NCBI RefSeq assembly: GCF_000189635.1
Contig: NW_002476542.1
Coordinates: forward strand, 363,335 to 427,334
Source: Tetrahymena thermophila SB210
Lineage: Eukaryota; Ciliophora; Oligohymenophorea; Hymenostomatida; Tetrahymenidae
DNA: 64,000 bases
Reading direction: 5' to 3'
The notes beneath the pieces are model-generated. The model was not told the origin of the DNA. It worked only from the letters and a program-made list of their open reading frames with translations, and did not search any database. The translations under genes were made by a program, and so were the position numbers. Each line of letters starts with the position of its first letter. Position 1 is the first letter of the stretch. Below are positions 1 through 12,285 of the stretch, piece after piece.

Positions 1-430
1 ATAATAACTTTTATTATAAAGAAATTTAATTAAGCTGCTTATATTTAATTAGTCTTCTAGCATAAACTGTTTTATTAATCTATCCTTCATGAGAATAAAT
101 AAAAGGATATTCTTTTTGATACTATTATTTTTTATGAGGCCATAAATCGTAACCTATAAAACCATCTTATTATTATCTCTTTTCTTAAGATTTAGTGTAA
201 ATTAAAATTTTTGAAAATCTACAGATAAATTTCCATTAAGTTATGGGCTGGTTTAATTTACTAAATTTAGAGAAGCCCTACTAGCTACATAGCTAGCTAA
301 CATCTGAATTATTTTTAAAAATTAAAAAAAAACATGAAAACAATATAATTTTTATTTAAAATGACTTCTAGATCTAAAACATTCTTTTTCATATACTAAA
401 TAACAGTTAATATAAACTTCTACTATTAAT
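1..430 (-). pseudogene. Fragment of type 2 two-TM membrane protein (ectodomain part)
   Basis: Read on the minus strand, this stretch follows the ectodomain of the type 2 genes at 19998-22332 and 8672-10999. It keeps the segment before and after the Gly-Cys-Leu-Asp block and the Asn-Phe-Thr-Leu block. It contains stops in the homologous frame and ends without a membrane segment. It runs off the left edge. A very similar fragment lies at 13430-13690 in the same position relative to the next type 1 gene, so the fragment was copied together with its neighbour. It is a decayed piece, not a gene. Confidence 0.6.
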
Positions 431-560
431 CGAATCTCATGTTTAACTAAAAATAAATTTTTGAGCTTAAAATTGATAAAAGTAAAAAAAATTAATTGAA
501 TAAAGAAAATGAACATAAATTATAAAGTACAAACAAAACTAATATTTATGATAATTTTCA

Positions 561-2902
561 TCAACATTCCATTTGATTCCTAATGATTGAGGATAATATT
601 CTAGAATCAACATCGTTTAACTCAGTATCTTTCGTGCATTTATCTAAGAACTTTTAAATATATTTTATTTTGAGTTCTTGAGATAGCGTTATGGCAAATT
701 ATTCTTCAAAATAATTTCTTCTCCTTATTTCCTCTAAATTTATAATAAGAGTGTAATTTAATAAAAATCATTAGCATTTTGAAATTATTACATGTTGAGG
801 AGGCATTAAGGTTTTTCTTACTGATCTCTTTGCTTAAAAAGTAAGGTGAACAACCTACAAGTGAAATAGCTGCTAGCTAATCTTTGCTGAGCAAGACCAT
901 GACTGCCTTTTTAAGGAATATAATATCTTGATACAGCTATAAAATATCCAAGCTCTTTTCAACTTAGGACTCTATTAATTACTTCACAGATATATCAAAT
1001 TCTAGCTCCTTTTTTTCTTCTTTTTTTTTCCATAACCTAATTAATTTTAATGAGTTATTTATTGTTTTAATAATTGTGAATTTGTTTATTAATTTAATTA
1101 AGAATTTATAAGAAATCTAAATTATCTGTATTTATTTACTTTGCTCCAAATATAATTTTCTGTATATTTTTAGAAACATTTGAATTCATCATAACTTCTA
1201 ACTTCTTAGTAAAATATTAGCTAATTTCCTTTTTATTCATTTTTTCCATCACTTCTTTTTTAAATTACAAAACTTTTTCATTATCAGGAAATTAACTTTC
1301 TACAATAGATGGTAGTGGGTTTTATGATTTATATTTTGTTTAACCAATGCCCAAAGTTATTTTTCTTTATAATCTGATTGATTTTCTTGGATTGTTTAGC
1401 TTTGCAACTTAAACTGTGCTTTCAGCTATGTTGCTTGAAATGTATTTAGGAGAATCTAAAGCTAATGGTGATAAACATTTTGGACTTACTAATCTGTCAT
1501 TTTCAATAAAGTTGGATTATCCCATATTCTCTTTTACTAAGTAGTTAATATTATCATCGCCATCTGTTTAATTAGTAGCAATCGACTTCATACCTCTACT
1601 AGAATCTTTATACTCCATTATTTCATCTTACCCTTTTTCATTTTTCAAGTACTTATTTAAAATTTACTAATTTTATGATTGGTTGTTTTATGTTGAATTT
1701 TATTTTGTCTTAAAAGTAGGAACTAATATAGATTGTACGTTATTTGATTCTTCATACTCTTCTCCAATTTCTCTTTTTAATTTCTTTTTCTCAAAGTATA
1801 TTCCATCCTTCTTCTAAAATATCTAATTAATTTGCATTATTTACTCATAAGTGTCCTAGTACATATTCTACAAAAATAGAAGGAAAAACTCTTGCTTTAT
1901 TATATTCTAAGCAATAGCTCTACCAAAGTATCCTAGAGTCATTAAGAGAGCAAGTATACTATTTACCAAAGCTAATATCTCAGGATAAGTTGGATATTAA
2001 ATTTAGATCTATGTGTAGACTTCATCTAAGTAAATTGAAAACTTACAATAAGGTCCAACTCCATGAGGATTTAGAGCTTGACTTCTTTGGAAACTTGAAT
2101 TAATTTAGTCATAGGATAATAAGGATGTAAAAGAGGTTTCTGATTAAATCAAAAAACCCTCCTTAACTGAAGTAGTTTGTGTTTGAGCTTTAAATTAAGT
2201 CCAAAGAGCTTAATCTGGGTAAGAATACATGAAATTATTTCTGTAATTTTTCTCTATCTATTTTGAGGTTGTGTTGTATTACTAAGATAATAATTTTATG
2301 CGTAAAGCTGCCTAGTCGCCATTGACCATATCATCAATATCTTTTTAGCTGGCACAGTTATCAGGAATTGTTGTTTTAGCATGATCAAGATCCAAGCAAC
2401 CATAAGCCAAGAGAAATATTTAACTTTAGATATTCTCATTAGTGCTGAATTCGAAAGTATAGTTGGATACTTAAGAATAGTCAATACAGTAATATCCATC
2501 AAGTTAAGGACTTGTGCAATTAACTACATCAATACGCTTCATCATACTAAATGATGGGCTTCGATAATTTAAGTAGGCTTAATAGACAATATATTTTTTA
2601 TTTTGCTATGCCTCCAGAATAGATACATCTTTGTTAGCTAAGTATTCAAACCTGAAGCCAACTATATCACTGCTTAAATCAAGCTGAATAAGATCATCAG
2701 TTACAAAGGTTTGAGATCTATATTTAGGGTCAATTCGATTAGTCGCGTATAAGAATGTTAAATAAACAAAGTAAGAAAATATAACAATGAAAATACTCAA
2801 TGTCAAAAAAAATCCTGCAAAAGTTCCTTTTTTCGTTTACTTGCTCTGGCCCAAGTTAAAAAAAAAGGAAGATGAAAACATATCAGCTTTAGTAACACTC
2901 AT
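561..2902 (-). CDS. Type 1 two-TM ciliate membrane protein, intact copy
   Basis: Three exons, complement of 561-733, 792-1036 and 1140-2902, give 726 residues ending at TGA, with introns of 58 and 103 nt and consistent phases. Residues 1-28 are a short cytosolic head (MSVTKADMFSS). Residues about 29-51 are a membrane segment. Residues about 52-300 are an ectodomain with paired Cys (VNCTSP, YYCIDYS, YGCLDLDH, DNCASQ). Residues about 303-325 are a second membrane segment. The rest is a cytosolic tail of about 400 residues, with a variable Asn/Gln/Lys-rich middle and conserved blocks near the end (LDILQLYQDIIFLKKAV, LSKDQLAAISLVGCSP, FEEQFAITLSQELK, RILSSIIRN). In-frame TAA and TAG codons are read as Gln. 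I do not recognise the family. The layout suggests a receptor-like or structural cell-surface protein, which is inference. A nearly identical copy lies at 13832-16164. Confidence 0.8.
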
Positions 2903-3013
2903 TTTTTTGTTTATTTAAATTATCTTTTTTATGAATTTGTTTTTATAAAATTAAATATAAAAAAATTACTTTGATTTTCAATTTTTAAAGATCAATAACA
3001 ATTGCAAATTAAC

Positions 3014-3038
3014 AGCATTTGATTGGCTAGATTTTATT
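3014..3038 (-). promoter_or_regulatory. Conserved CCAAT-like element upstream of type 1 genes
   Basis: On the coding strand the element reads TAGCCAATCAAATGC, about 112 bases upstream of the start at 2902. Related copies sit at similar distances upstream of the other type 1 genes, near 16270 and 34245. Remnants lie near 7475, 12390 and 25570. The flanking DNA is otherwise plain A/T, so this island of conserved GC content is notable. It could bind a CCAAT-type factor. That role is inferred, because copies also share the element through common descent. Confidence 0.45.
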
Positions 3039-3739
3039 TTATAAAAATTTAATTGATTCTAGTTTTTTAAAAATATGTGATAAAAAAATTGACTCTTTAT
3101 ATTTTTTACTATCTAAATTAATAAATGAAAAAATTAGAAAATATTAATTAATTTTCAAAAGAAAAATATTTTTTATTTTCATGTTTTTACAATTATCAAT
3201 AAGGAAATTACAAATTCAAAATGAATTAATCTAACTATTGAATAAAAATTAAATCAATTTATTTTACCTTATATTATATACTTTAAATAGATTGTGCTAT
3301 AAATTTTTAAATTTAATTAATAAAAAAGCACCTTAATTGTTCTTAATAAATCTATTCACTTATTAAATTGATTCTAAAGAGAAAAGCTGAATTTTCTCCT
3401 CCGAATTAAAAAAATTAACATAAATGTAATGTGAATTCAAGAATATCTACAGTACTTTTTGATAAGTATTATTTATTATACAGACTTAGGCATTTGAATA
3501 TCAAAATTAATAAAATTAAATTAAAAATAATTATTTTAATTGAAATACATTGACAAATAATAAAATCATCTTAAAAAAATACTCACAGTAATCAAACAAA
3601 CAAACAAACAAACGAGAGTTATTCTAAGAAAATAAATAATTAATTATCTTTTAATAAAAGAAATAAATTTTTTTATGTTAATTAGATCATATAAATGCTA
3701 ATTAATCAGTTTATTTAATTATTAAAAACAGACGATTGA

Positions 3740-5450
3740 AATTTTACTATCAACTTTACTCAAGTCTCTACTACTTTAACAATTTTAGCAGAATTTTTTG
3801 ATTTTATTCTTCAAAAGATCTTATTATAAATATATGACAAACTATTCTTCAAATTAGTTTTTATCTCTCATTTGCTCTTTTTTTATCCATACTATTATTG
3901 TTTACTATTTTAATTATGGATAGTTAATACTTGAACATGTAAGGTCTTTGGTTTTCTAATTGATTTCTTTGCTTAAAAAGTATGGAGAACAACCAATTAG
4001 TTGCAGTGTCGCTAATTTTTAATTGCTCAATAGGACAATTACTGCTTTTTCTAAAACAGATAATATCTCAAAACAAATAAAATATGTCTAAGCTTTTCTC
4101 AACTTACTATTCAATCTAATTCTTTGAAGTTTCATCTAATTAATTGCTGATATCTTTACTCATATTTTTCTTCCTTAATCTATGACGATAAATAAAATAA
4201 ATGATAGATCAAATTTATTAAATATTTAAATATTAAAATTCCTATTCATAAACCACATACATTTTTCTGAAAATGTTATTTTATATGATTTTACTCCATT
4301 TTTATTTTTAAATTCCTTCTAAAATTTGTAAATTATAAATTGATTTGTTTGATGTCTACTTTTCAATTATCTCTTTTTTTAATATCGAATCATCTAATCT
4401 AGAATTTATTTGATCAGAATTCAAATTTTAGCATTTAAATGTAATTCTTTTTCGAATGTTCGAATTTATTTACTTTTTTACGATTTATTTTCAATGTTTT
4501 ATTTTTAGTTATTATATATAGTAATAAGCAAATTAGAATTAGCTTTCATCTTATTAATATTGCTAATCACTTTCTTTTTTTTGAGTTAGTTTAATCTAAA
4601 AAAAGCTTTAGCTATTAAAAATAGGAGAGAAATTATTTATGAAGAAATTATTTTTAGCTATAAAAGTAGGAATGTTTGTTTATATTTTGCATATTCTACT
4701 CAGCTTCGAATAAATCATTAACATTCATTTTAAAGGACCTCTTTTCAAAGTAAATATACTGGTTTTTTTAAAGTAAATTATTAAACTGCATAATTTATTC
4801 GTAGGTATTTTAATATATATTCTGAGAAAAAAAGAAATACTTTTTATTTTGTTAGCGAGTTCCTAGTAGAAGTTGTATAAATTTAATCATACTGAAAATG
4901 GGATTTAAGATTTGATTGAATAAAAAAGTCTTCTTAAACTGTTATAATTTGCTTTTGTAATTTATATTAAACATAAATCGATTCTGTGTGAGACATACTA
5001 TTAATTATATCTATATCTAGATTATTTTTATTTTGAAGTAGTGCTAAACTGAACACTAAATAACTTTGTACATACATAAACTCTATGATGATTACTATTT
5101 CATTAATTTAATCCTAGAGATGTTTTCTTTTTAATTAGATCAATATCTAAACAGCAATAAGTCACAACATATAAAGCAGTCTTATAGTTATATTTTGTGT
5201 TGAAATTAAGCTTAAAATTTGAAACGTTTGAAAGGTATACACATGAATAACCTTCAAATTATGGATTAGGGAAATTTACTATATCAATAAGAATCGTGCT
5301 ACCAAATGTGCTACTTTAGTAATTAAAAAACTTTGAAAATGTACTTTTTATTTTTTTAGGCTTGCCAATCTAAGATATTCTTATTGATGTCGTATTCAAG
5401 TCTAAAACATACTAAATTGCTGATAAAGTTTACTTCAACTAGATATGAAA
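3740..5450 (-). pseudogene. Type 2 two-TM membrane protein, N-terminally truncated pseudogene
   Basis: The stretch matches the type 2 genes from the C-terminal exon, through the cytosolic tail and second membrane segment, to the ectodomain near 5200-5440. The homologous frame is broken repeatedly. The N-terminal head and first membrane segment are missing: similarity ends about 100 bases before a run of 14 G. It lies upstream of the intact type 1 gene at 561-2902, the same pairing as 13832-16164 with 16981-17950. Confidence 0.7.
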
Positions 5451-6529
5451 ATACTATTAAACAATGATTAATTAAAAATCATTTAATTTTAGCATACAAC
5501 TTAAGCAAACATTTTGTGGATTTTAAATATGAAAAACAGAAATTATAAATAAGACTAATAATTTTTAGGGGGGGGGGGGGGAAGGGCCTCTATTTGTGTT
5601 TTATTTAAAAGGATTAACGAATATATAGAAATCGTAATTATGATTATTGAATTCTGGAAATCATATCCCTCCCTCTGTCAGTGAATGAATGAGTACCTTT
5701 ATTTTTATATCACAAGTCCTGTCCTGTGAACATTTTCCTTATAGATGATAATAAGTAAAAAATTAATAATTTCACATTGCAACAACCACTATTTTTATTT
5801 TGACGATTAACTATTATGAAAAGGCTTTTCAAAAAATTTTAAAAACATAATCTCTAAATAAATATTGGCTGATTTACTAACTTACTAGCTTTAAGAATTA
5901 ATTTCATTTATTCAAATAATATAGGATTAATTATCAAATTTTGCTTTTATTAAGAATTTTACAATTTACATTTATTTAAAATGGCTAAAATAAAACTTAT
6001 ATTTGTATTTAAAAATATTAAAAAAGTAGAAATAGAAAGTTTATTGAGAAAATTTTATTTTTTAATTTTAATAAAATAATTTTATTTAATATAAAATAGA
6101 TTTTTACTTTATTTTGTAACAAAATTTTTTATTTTATAAACAGAAATAGCAGAATGAAAAATTGATTATGGAAAGGCTATTACGCATCTGAATTTTGGGA
6201 TTATTGTATTTTAAAATTAGACCAGCTTTCACATGAATCAGAGTTTTTATGAACAAAAAAAGCATGGTTGGATAATTATGAAATTATCTTTTTTGCATTA
6301 TGAAATTAAAAAAACAGATACTGATTTAAAAATTTATAATTTTTTTTGAAAATAATCATTAAATAATATAAATTAAAAAAGAATGTACTTTAATCTTATT
6401 GATCAATTTAATAATCTAATTAAAAATAAATTTCTGGCTTTTAATTTTAGAAAAATTTTTTAAATAGACAATTAGATTTCATTAAGAAAACAAACATAAA
6501 TTTGAAATTAATTTTCAATAATTAGATTC
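5451..6529. other. Gene-free stretch with a G14 run and a GC-richer patch
   Basis: No coding frame is supported. The stretch holds a homopolymer of 14 G at about 5568-5581. Around 5660-5740 there is a patch richer in C and G than its surroundings. From about 5740 on it is ordinary A/T-rich DNA. Confidence 0.6.
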
Positions 6530-7460
6530 CTTTTGATTGAGTACAATACTGGTTCTTTTGTTGAAATAACTTAATTCAATTTTTTAAGTGTATTATCTAA
6601 AAATTTTTAGATATATTTTGTTTTGAATTTTTGTGATATTACAAATTATTCTTCAAATTAATTTATTCTTTTTACTCCCTCTATAGTTATAATTAGAATA
6701 CGATTTGATTATATTATATTTATTTATTACAAACATATGTGTAAGACTTTTCAGAGTTTTTCTTGTTGATTTTTCTATTAATTGAGGTACAACCTAAGAG
6801 TAAATAGTAACTAGCTAGTCTTTTTTGAGTTAGATCGTCTCTGAATTTTTCAGGAATAGGATATTATAAAGGATCTTAATAGTATTTAAGCTCTTTTCTA
6901 CCTAGTACTCAATTAGTTCTTTCACAATATATATTACATTTTTTTTGTTTTTATCTATTTTTATTCAATAAACAAATTATTTTTCTGATTGCGAATTTGC
7001 ATATTAAAGTGATTAAGAGTTACTTAGAAATATATAAAATAGGTTTTTTTGTTTATTTTTGGCAATTTTGGAAATATGTATGACTTTTAACTTGCTTAGT
7101 AAATATTAAGGAATTACATTTAAATCCAATTTTCGAGTACTTAATTACTTTAAAATGTGTAAACCTTCTCTTTAAAAGGAAATAACTCTCTCTTTCTTAT
7201 TAACTGTTTATTAAATTTTTTTTAACCAATACTTGATGCATATTTTTTTGTAATCTAACTAATTTTCTTGGGCTTAGCTTTGAAACTAAGAAAATATTTC
7301 TGTGATATTATTGAAAATTATTTAGGTATATCTAAATTTAATTCAAATGCCTGATTTGTACTTATGTATTTATCATTTATAAGAAAGTTATTTATTCGTT
7401 ATTTTATCCTTTCTAAATAATCATTATCATCTCCATCTGCCTAGTTAAAGCCAATCATGC
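6530..7460 (-). pseudogene. Type 1 two-TM membrane protein, 3' half only
   Basis: The minus strand matches the last two exons and part of the cytosolic tail of the type 1 gene at 561-2902. It is decayed, with frame breaks. At about 7450-7465 the similarity to coding sequence stops and jumps directly to the promoter-like element that normally lies upstream of type 1 start codons (ATTTGATTGGTTGGATTTTA). A single internal deletion has therefore removed the head, both membrane segments and the ectodomain. It is not expected to make a protein. Confidence 0.65.
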
Positions 7461-8671
7461 TTAATAAAAATTAATAGCATTTGATTGGTTGGATTTTATT
7501 TGATAAAAATATAATTGTCCTATTTTTTTTATAAATTGATTATGTTCATTCATGCTTTTCTAAATTTAATTAAAAAGTTAACATCTATTGCATTCTTACT
7601 TAATTAAATAATCACCTAATTAAATAAACTATCCTTCATCCATATATTATACTTTTTAAATTCATTTTTGAATGAATTATTTTAGATACATACTATCAAA
7701 TAAATATCAAAAATAATTTATCGTCTTATTATTATAAATATATAAAATAAGCATGAATGGTATTTTTAAGAATGAATTTTTAATAAACATAAAAGATAAT
7801 AGAAATCAATAAATTTTAAAATAATAAAAAATTTATCCCATAAGTTAAAATATTAATTGTAACCGTATTTTTTAAAGAATTATTAATACTTTACCTTTCC
7901 ATAAAAAATGGTAAAAAATTAGGATTTAGGATACATTATTAAAAACTTTATTTAAAGAATATTTAAAAATTTAAATACATTGAATCCTCATTAATTCTCA
8001 CCCCTTTAAATTCTCACCATTTTTTCCAAAATTTTAAAATAAGTGAAAAAATTCGCAAAATCTCAGATCTTTTTTTTTCTAATTAATTAAATTAATGAGT
8101 ATTGGTATATAAATAAAATTGTGATAACACTTTTAATATTTTATTTTAAAACGAATATTATTTATTTAACTGTTTACCATAATTGATTTACCCATTTAAA
8201 TTTAGTATTACTAATTTAATATTATATAAAAATAATATATTTTTTTATTAAATTCAATTTATGAATTTTAATGAATAGTGACTTTACATATTTTTTCATA
8301 AATACTTTAACTTCAATTTTTTTATTTTAAATTAAACATAATCCAAATATTAAAATATAATGCTATCCAGTTCATCATATTTTAAAACATGGATTACCAA
8401 TATTTTAAATTTCCAAGAGTTAAAAAAAATTTTATTTGATAATAATTTATTTATTGGTTTTTAATTTCATTTAATAGTGGTGTCAAAAAAATATTAGAGA
8501 CTTACTATTGACTATGAAAAAAATAGATCTCAAAATATAATACAATAAATAGTCATAAAAAAACCAGAAGATAAATTATTGATATCATCAATAATGGATA
8601 AATAACTAACTATTTTTTAAATGAACCTTGTAGAAATAAAATTTTTATTAATTCAAACACTAATTAATCAA
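7461..8671. other. Gene-free A/T-rich spacer
   Basis: After the CCAAT-like remnant near 7475, I see no coding frame, RNA gene or repeat unit. A short patch near 7985-8040 has two copies of TTCTCACC about 15 bases apart. Otherwise it is simple A/T sequence. Confidence 0.6.
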
Positions 8672-10999
8672 TCAGTTGATTTTATTTCTAATTACTGATG
8701 ATAGAATTCTATAGTCTATTTCACTTAAATCATTGCTGTTTTAACACTTTTCTAGGAATTTAGTGATGTACTTCTTCTAGAGATCTTATGACAAAGATAT
8801 AGTAAACTATTCCTCAAAATAGTTTCTTTTTCTCATTTGGGCTTTTTTATCAAAATATTTTTAGAGGTTTAATATTGAGATTATAAATAATTAATCAATT
8901 AATACATGACTGAGAAAGGTGTTTTGTTTTCTAATTGATTTCTTTGTTTAAAAAGTATGGAGAACAACCAATAAGTTTTATTGTCGCTAATTGATCTTTA
9001 CTCAATATGACCATTACTGCTTTCTTCAAAAAGATAATATCTTGATACAATTGCAATATGTCTAAGCTTTTTTCAACCTAGGATTCAATCAATTTCTTCG
9101 ATGTTTCATCTAACTGCTGACCATTCTATTCCTTCTTTTTCTTGCAAAATCTTTATGATGATAATAAGATGGGTTTATGAGAAATTAAGTTTGTTGAAAA
9201 TTAAAAGTGAAAAAGTGAAAAGCATACCTTTTTCCAAAAATTATATCTTGAATGTTTTTGCACACTTTTTAGTTTTAAATTACCTCTAATTTTTTTGTGT
9301 AATATGAATTAATCTCTTTTTTATTTAAATTTTCAATCATCTCTTATTTTAGTTATGAACTGTCAGATTAACTATTTTTTTTAACTTAGTCAGTTTTTAA
9401 ATTTTAACATTTTTACTATTTTCTTTATCCAATAGTCAACCTTATTTTCTTTTCGTTTTGACCGCTTTTACTTAAATTGTTTATTAACTATTAATATCCT
9501 AGTTAGTAAGAACTTTCATCTATAGAGTCAAAAAAATTTTATTTAGGAGATGCTTATAAAGTGGGTGAGTATGGGCTTTAAAGAGCATCTATCGAATTAA
9601 ATTTCTGAATATCAATCATTTTTTTATCAAAAAAGGAGCTTTTTTCATTTTAATTCATAATTGTATTCATCTATTCTATTTTTTCTTATTCTGTTTATAA
9701 ATTTTGTTATTCAGATTCTCTTTTTTGGTTAATTTAAGTTTAAAAAACATTTTCTTTAGTTATTTTATATGAAAATTTTTTAGCAAGAGAATTATTTTTA
9801 GCTCTAAAGTAAGGAACGGTTATTTTAGGTGAATACTAATAAACTTAAAATTCTTCATTAACACTCTTTTTCAAAGACATCTTTTGAAAATAAATTGCAT
9901 CGTTTTTTTAGAATAAATTATTAATTTGCATAATTTATTCATAGGTGTCTTGATACATATTCTACAGGAAAAGTAAGAAAAATTCTTATTTTATGAGTTT
10001 TTGAGCTAAGTATCTACCTACGAATCCTAATGTCATCAAAAAAGCTAGCGCACTGTTTACCAAAGCCATAATTTCTGGATAAGTTGGATATTGAACAGTG
10101 ATTTGATAAAAAATTTCATCCATAGATATAACAAACTCGCAATATGGGAGTATTATACCTCCTTATATTGTAGAGGAATTCCTAAGACTGGTTGAATAAA
10201 TTTATTCATATTGAAAAGGAGATTCATAAGTGCTTGTTGATTGAATTAAAAAACCTTACTAAACTGTTGTAATTTGTTTTTGCAATTTATATTAAACATA
10301 AATAGCTTAATCTGCTGAGGTGTACATATAGTTATTTCTATAGCTTGATTATTTTTGTTTTGAAGTTGTGTTAAACTGAGCACTAAGTAATTTTGTACGC
10401 ACGGTAGCTTTTTCACCATTAAAAATGCTATCAATTTAATCTTAGCTAGCACAATTAGATTCAGTTGTCTATTAGATTCCATTAATATCTAAGCAACCCT
10501 AAGTTAAAACATAAAGAGCAGTTTTATAGTTTGATTTTGTGTTAAGATTTAGCGTAAAATTGGAAACCTTTTAAAAATCTATGCATAAATAGCCTTCAAG
10601 TTATGGATTAGTGCAATTTACTATATCAATAGGAGTCATGCTTGCAAATGTGCTATTTTAGTAATTAAAAAAAGCTTTAAAAACCACATACTTTTAGTTT
10701 TATTAGGCTTCTAAGTCTAAAATATTCTTATTAACGTCGTATTCAAATCGAAAACCGACTAAATCGCTGGTTAGATCTACTTCTACTAGATCATCAGTTA
10801 TAAAGTTTTAAGATTTATATTTTGGATCAATTTTATTGTTAAAATATTAAATCGTAAGATATGCAAAGTAGGTCATAATAGAGGCTATAACAGCAATAGT
10901 CAACAGCGCTCCAATAAGTGTACCTTTTTTAATTTGCTGAGAATTCCCGAAATTAAAAAAAAACTAGGAGGAAAACATATCAATTTTTGTAATACTCAT
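8672..10999 (-). CDS. Type 2 two-TM ciliate membrane protein, intact copy
   Basis: Three exons, complement of 8672-8841, 8906-9150 and 9228-10999, give 728 residues ending at TGA. Introns are 64 and 77 nt and sit at the same positions and phases as in the type 1 genes, and the middle exon is 245 nt in both classes. Layout: a short cytosolic head (MSITKIDMFSSQ), a first membrane segment at about residues 29-51, an ectodomain with Cys pairs (VNCTNPQLEGYLCIDF, QGCLDINGI, SNCASQD), a second membrane segment at about 305-327, then a cytosolic tail. The tail ends with the same blocks as type 1 (LDILQLYQDIIFLKKAV, LSKDQLATIKLIGCSP, FEEQFTISLSQDLQ, RILSSVIRN). Type 2 differs mainly in the variable tail middle and ectodomain loops. 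The function is not recognised. Confidence 0.8.
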
Positions 11000-11779
11000 C
11001 ACTTTTTGCTTTGTTTTTTTAATTTTTCTAATTAAAAGTTTTTTATTATTATTTTTTATAGAAACTTGTTCTTCTACTAAATCAGGAGTTTTTAAACATT
11101 AAAGTAACTGTGCTAAATTAATCTAAATAAAAATAAATCATTATTTTTTAAACCTCGTAATAAGCCATAGATTTTAATACATTTCTCACTAGTAGTAAAA
11201 ATAGCAAATATATATACGTTAATCTATTTAACTCTGAATAGTCTTTTTAAAACTATAAATAAGTATTCTATATTATCATAACAATATAACACTCATTTGA
11301 ATTTGGTGATAAAATATAATAACATAAAATTGGAGAATATTTAATAAAAATAATATGGTGCTAACGATTGAGATGGTTTTATTTAGAACTTAAGACCTGC
11401 CTTGATATATTTATTATTAAAATAAAACATAATTAGATTTACTTCATTGATTGCTTATATAATTTTATGAGGATATAATGTGGAGGGGTTTTTTGAAAAT
11501 TTAACTCCTGAAACTAAAAAAACAGGCTTTGATGTAATGATTATCGCTATTCAATTAATTCTTCATTTATTAATTAATATGTAAAAGTTATCAACTATTA
11601 TTCCATTAATCAATTATCATACTATAATTAAAATGCATTTTTGACTACTCTAAGTAATAATTTTAAAAAAACAAATGCCATAGTCCCTAGCTTCATTTAA
11701 TTAAGGAAATAAATATAAATTTTATTTTACAAAAAAATATGTTTTAGTTATCATCAATTAATTTAATTGTAATGACTGA
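11000..11779. other. Upstream region of the type 2 gene, no gene seen
   Basis: The first 60 bases upstream of the start (around 11005-11060) are shared with the other type 2 genes at about 22340-22400 and 31015-31070, including TTTTCTAATTAAAAGTTTTT. The region may carry the type 2 promoter. The remainder shows weaker similarity to 22560-23100. I see no coding frame. Confidence 0.5.
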
Positions 11780-12285
11780 TGACAAAATTCTATGATCAAC
11801 ATCACTTATGTCAGTATTTTTCTAAGCTTTCTGCCATCTTGCTTGATAAGTATTTAGGTGAATCTAAAACTGATGGAGATACTGATTTTGGATGAATAAA
11901 TATTTGATTTTCAATTAAGTTAGATTATCCTATCTAGCAATCACTATTATTGCCATCTGCCTCACTATCTTTAACCATTTTTATACCTAGCTATGCCTCC
12001 AAAAGGGCTATGTCTTTGTTAAATTAGCATTCAAACCTAAAGCCAACCATATCACTGCTTAAATCTAACTGAATAAGATCATCAGTTACAATGCTTTGAG
12101 ATTTATATTTAGGTTCAATCCCGTTTATTGCGTATTGTATTGTTAAGTAAATAAAGTAAGAAAATATGATAAGGAAAATACTTAATGTCAAAATAAATCC
12201 TGCAAAAATTCCATTTTTAATTTTACTTACTTTCACCCAATTCAAAATAAAATTACGATGAAAACATGTCAATTTTAGTATCACT
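11780..12285 (-). pseudogene. Type 1 two-TM membrane protein with a large internal deletion
   Basis: On the minus strand the first part (12285 to about 12000) matches the head, first membrane segment and start of the ectodomain (DDLIQLDLSSDMVGFRFE). The sequence then jumps to a short stretch of the variable cytosolic tail (about 11990-11850), and then to the extreme C-terminus (about 11825-11780). The ectodomain, the second membrane segment and most of the tail are gone. The base triplet at the usual start position is ATA rather than ATG. It is a relic copy. Confidence 0.7.

Noticed and set aside
3595-3615. CAAA repeat as a CRISPR-like or regulatory array
   Set aside because: It is a plain tetranucleotide microsatellite that also occurs in the duplicated segment near 16843.
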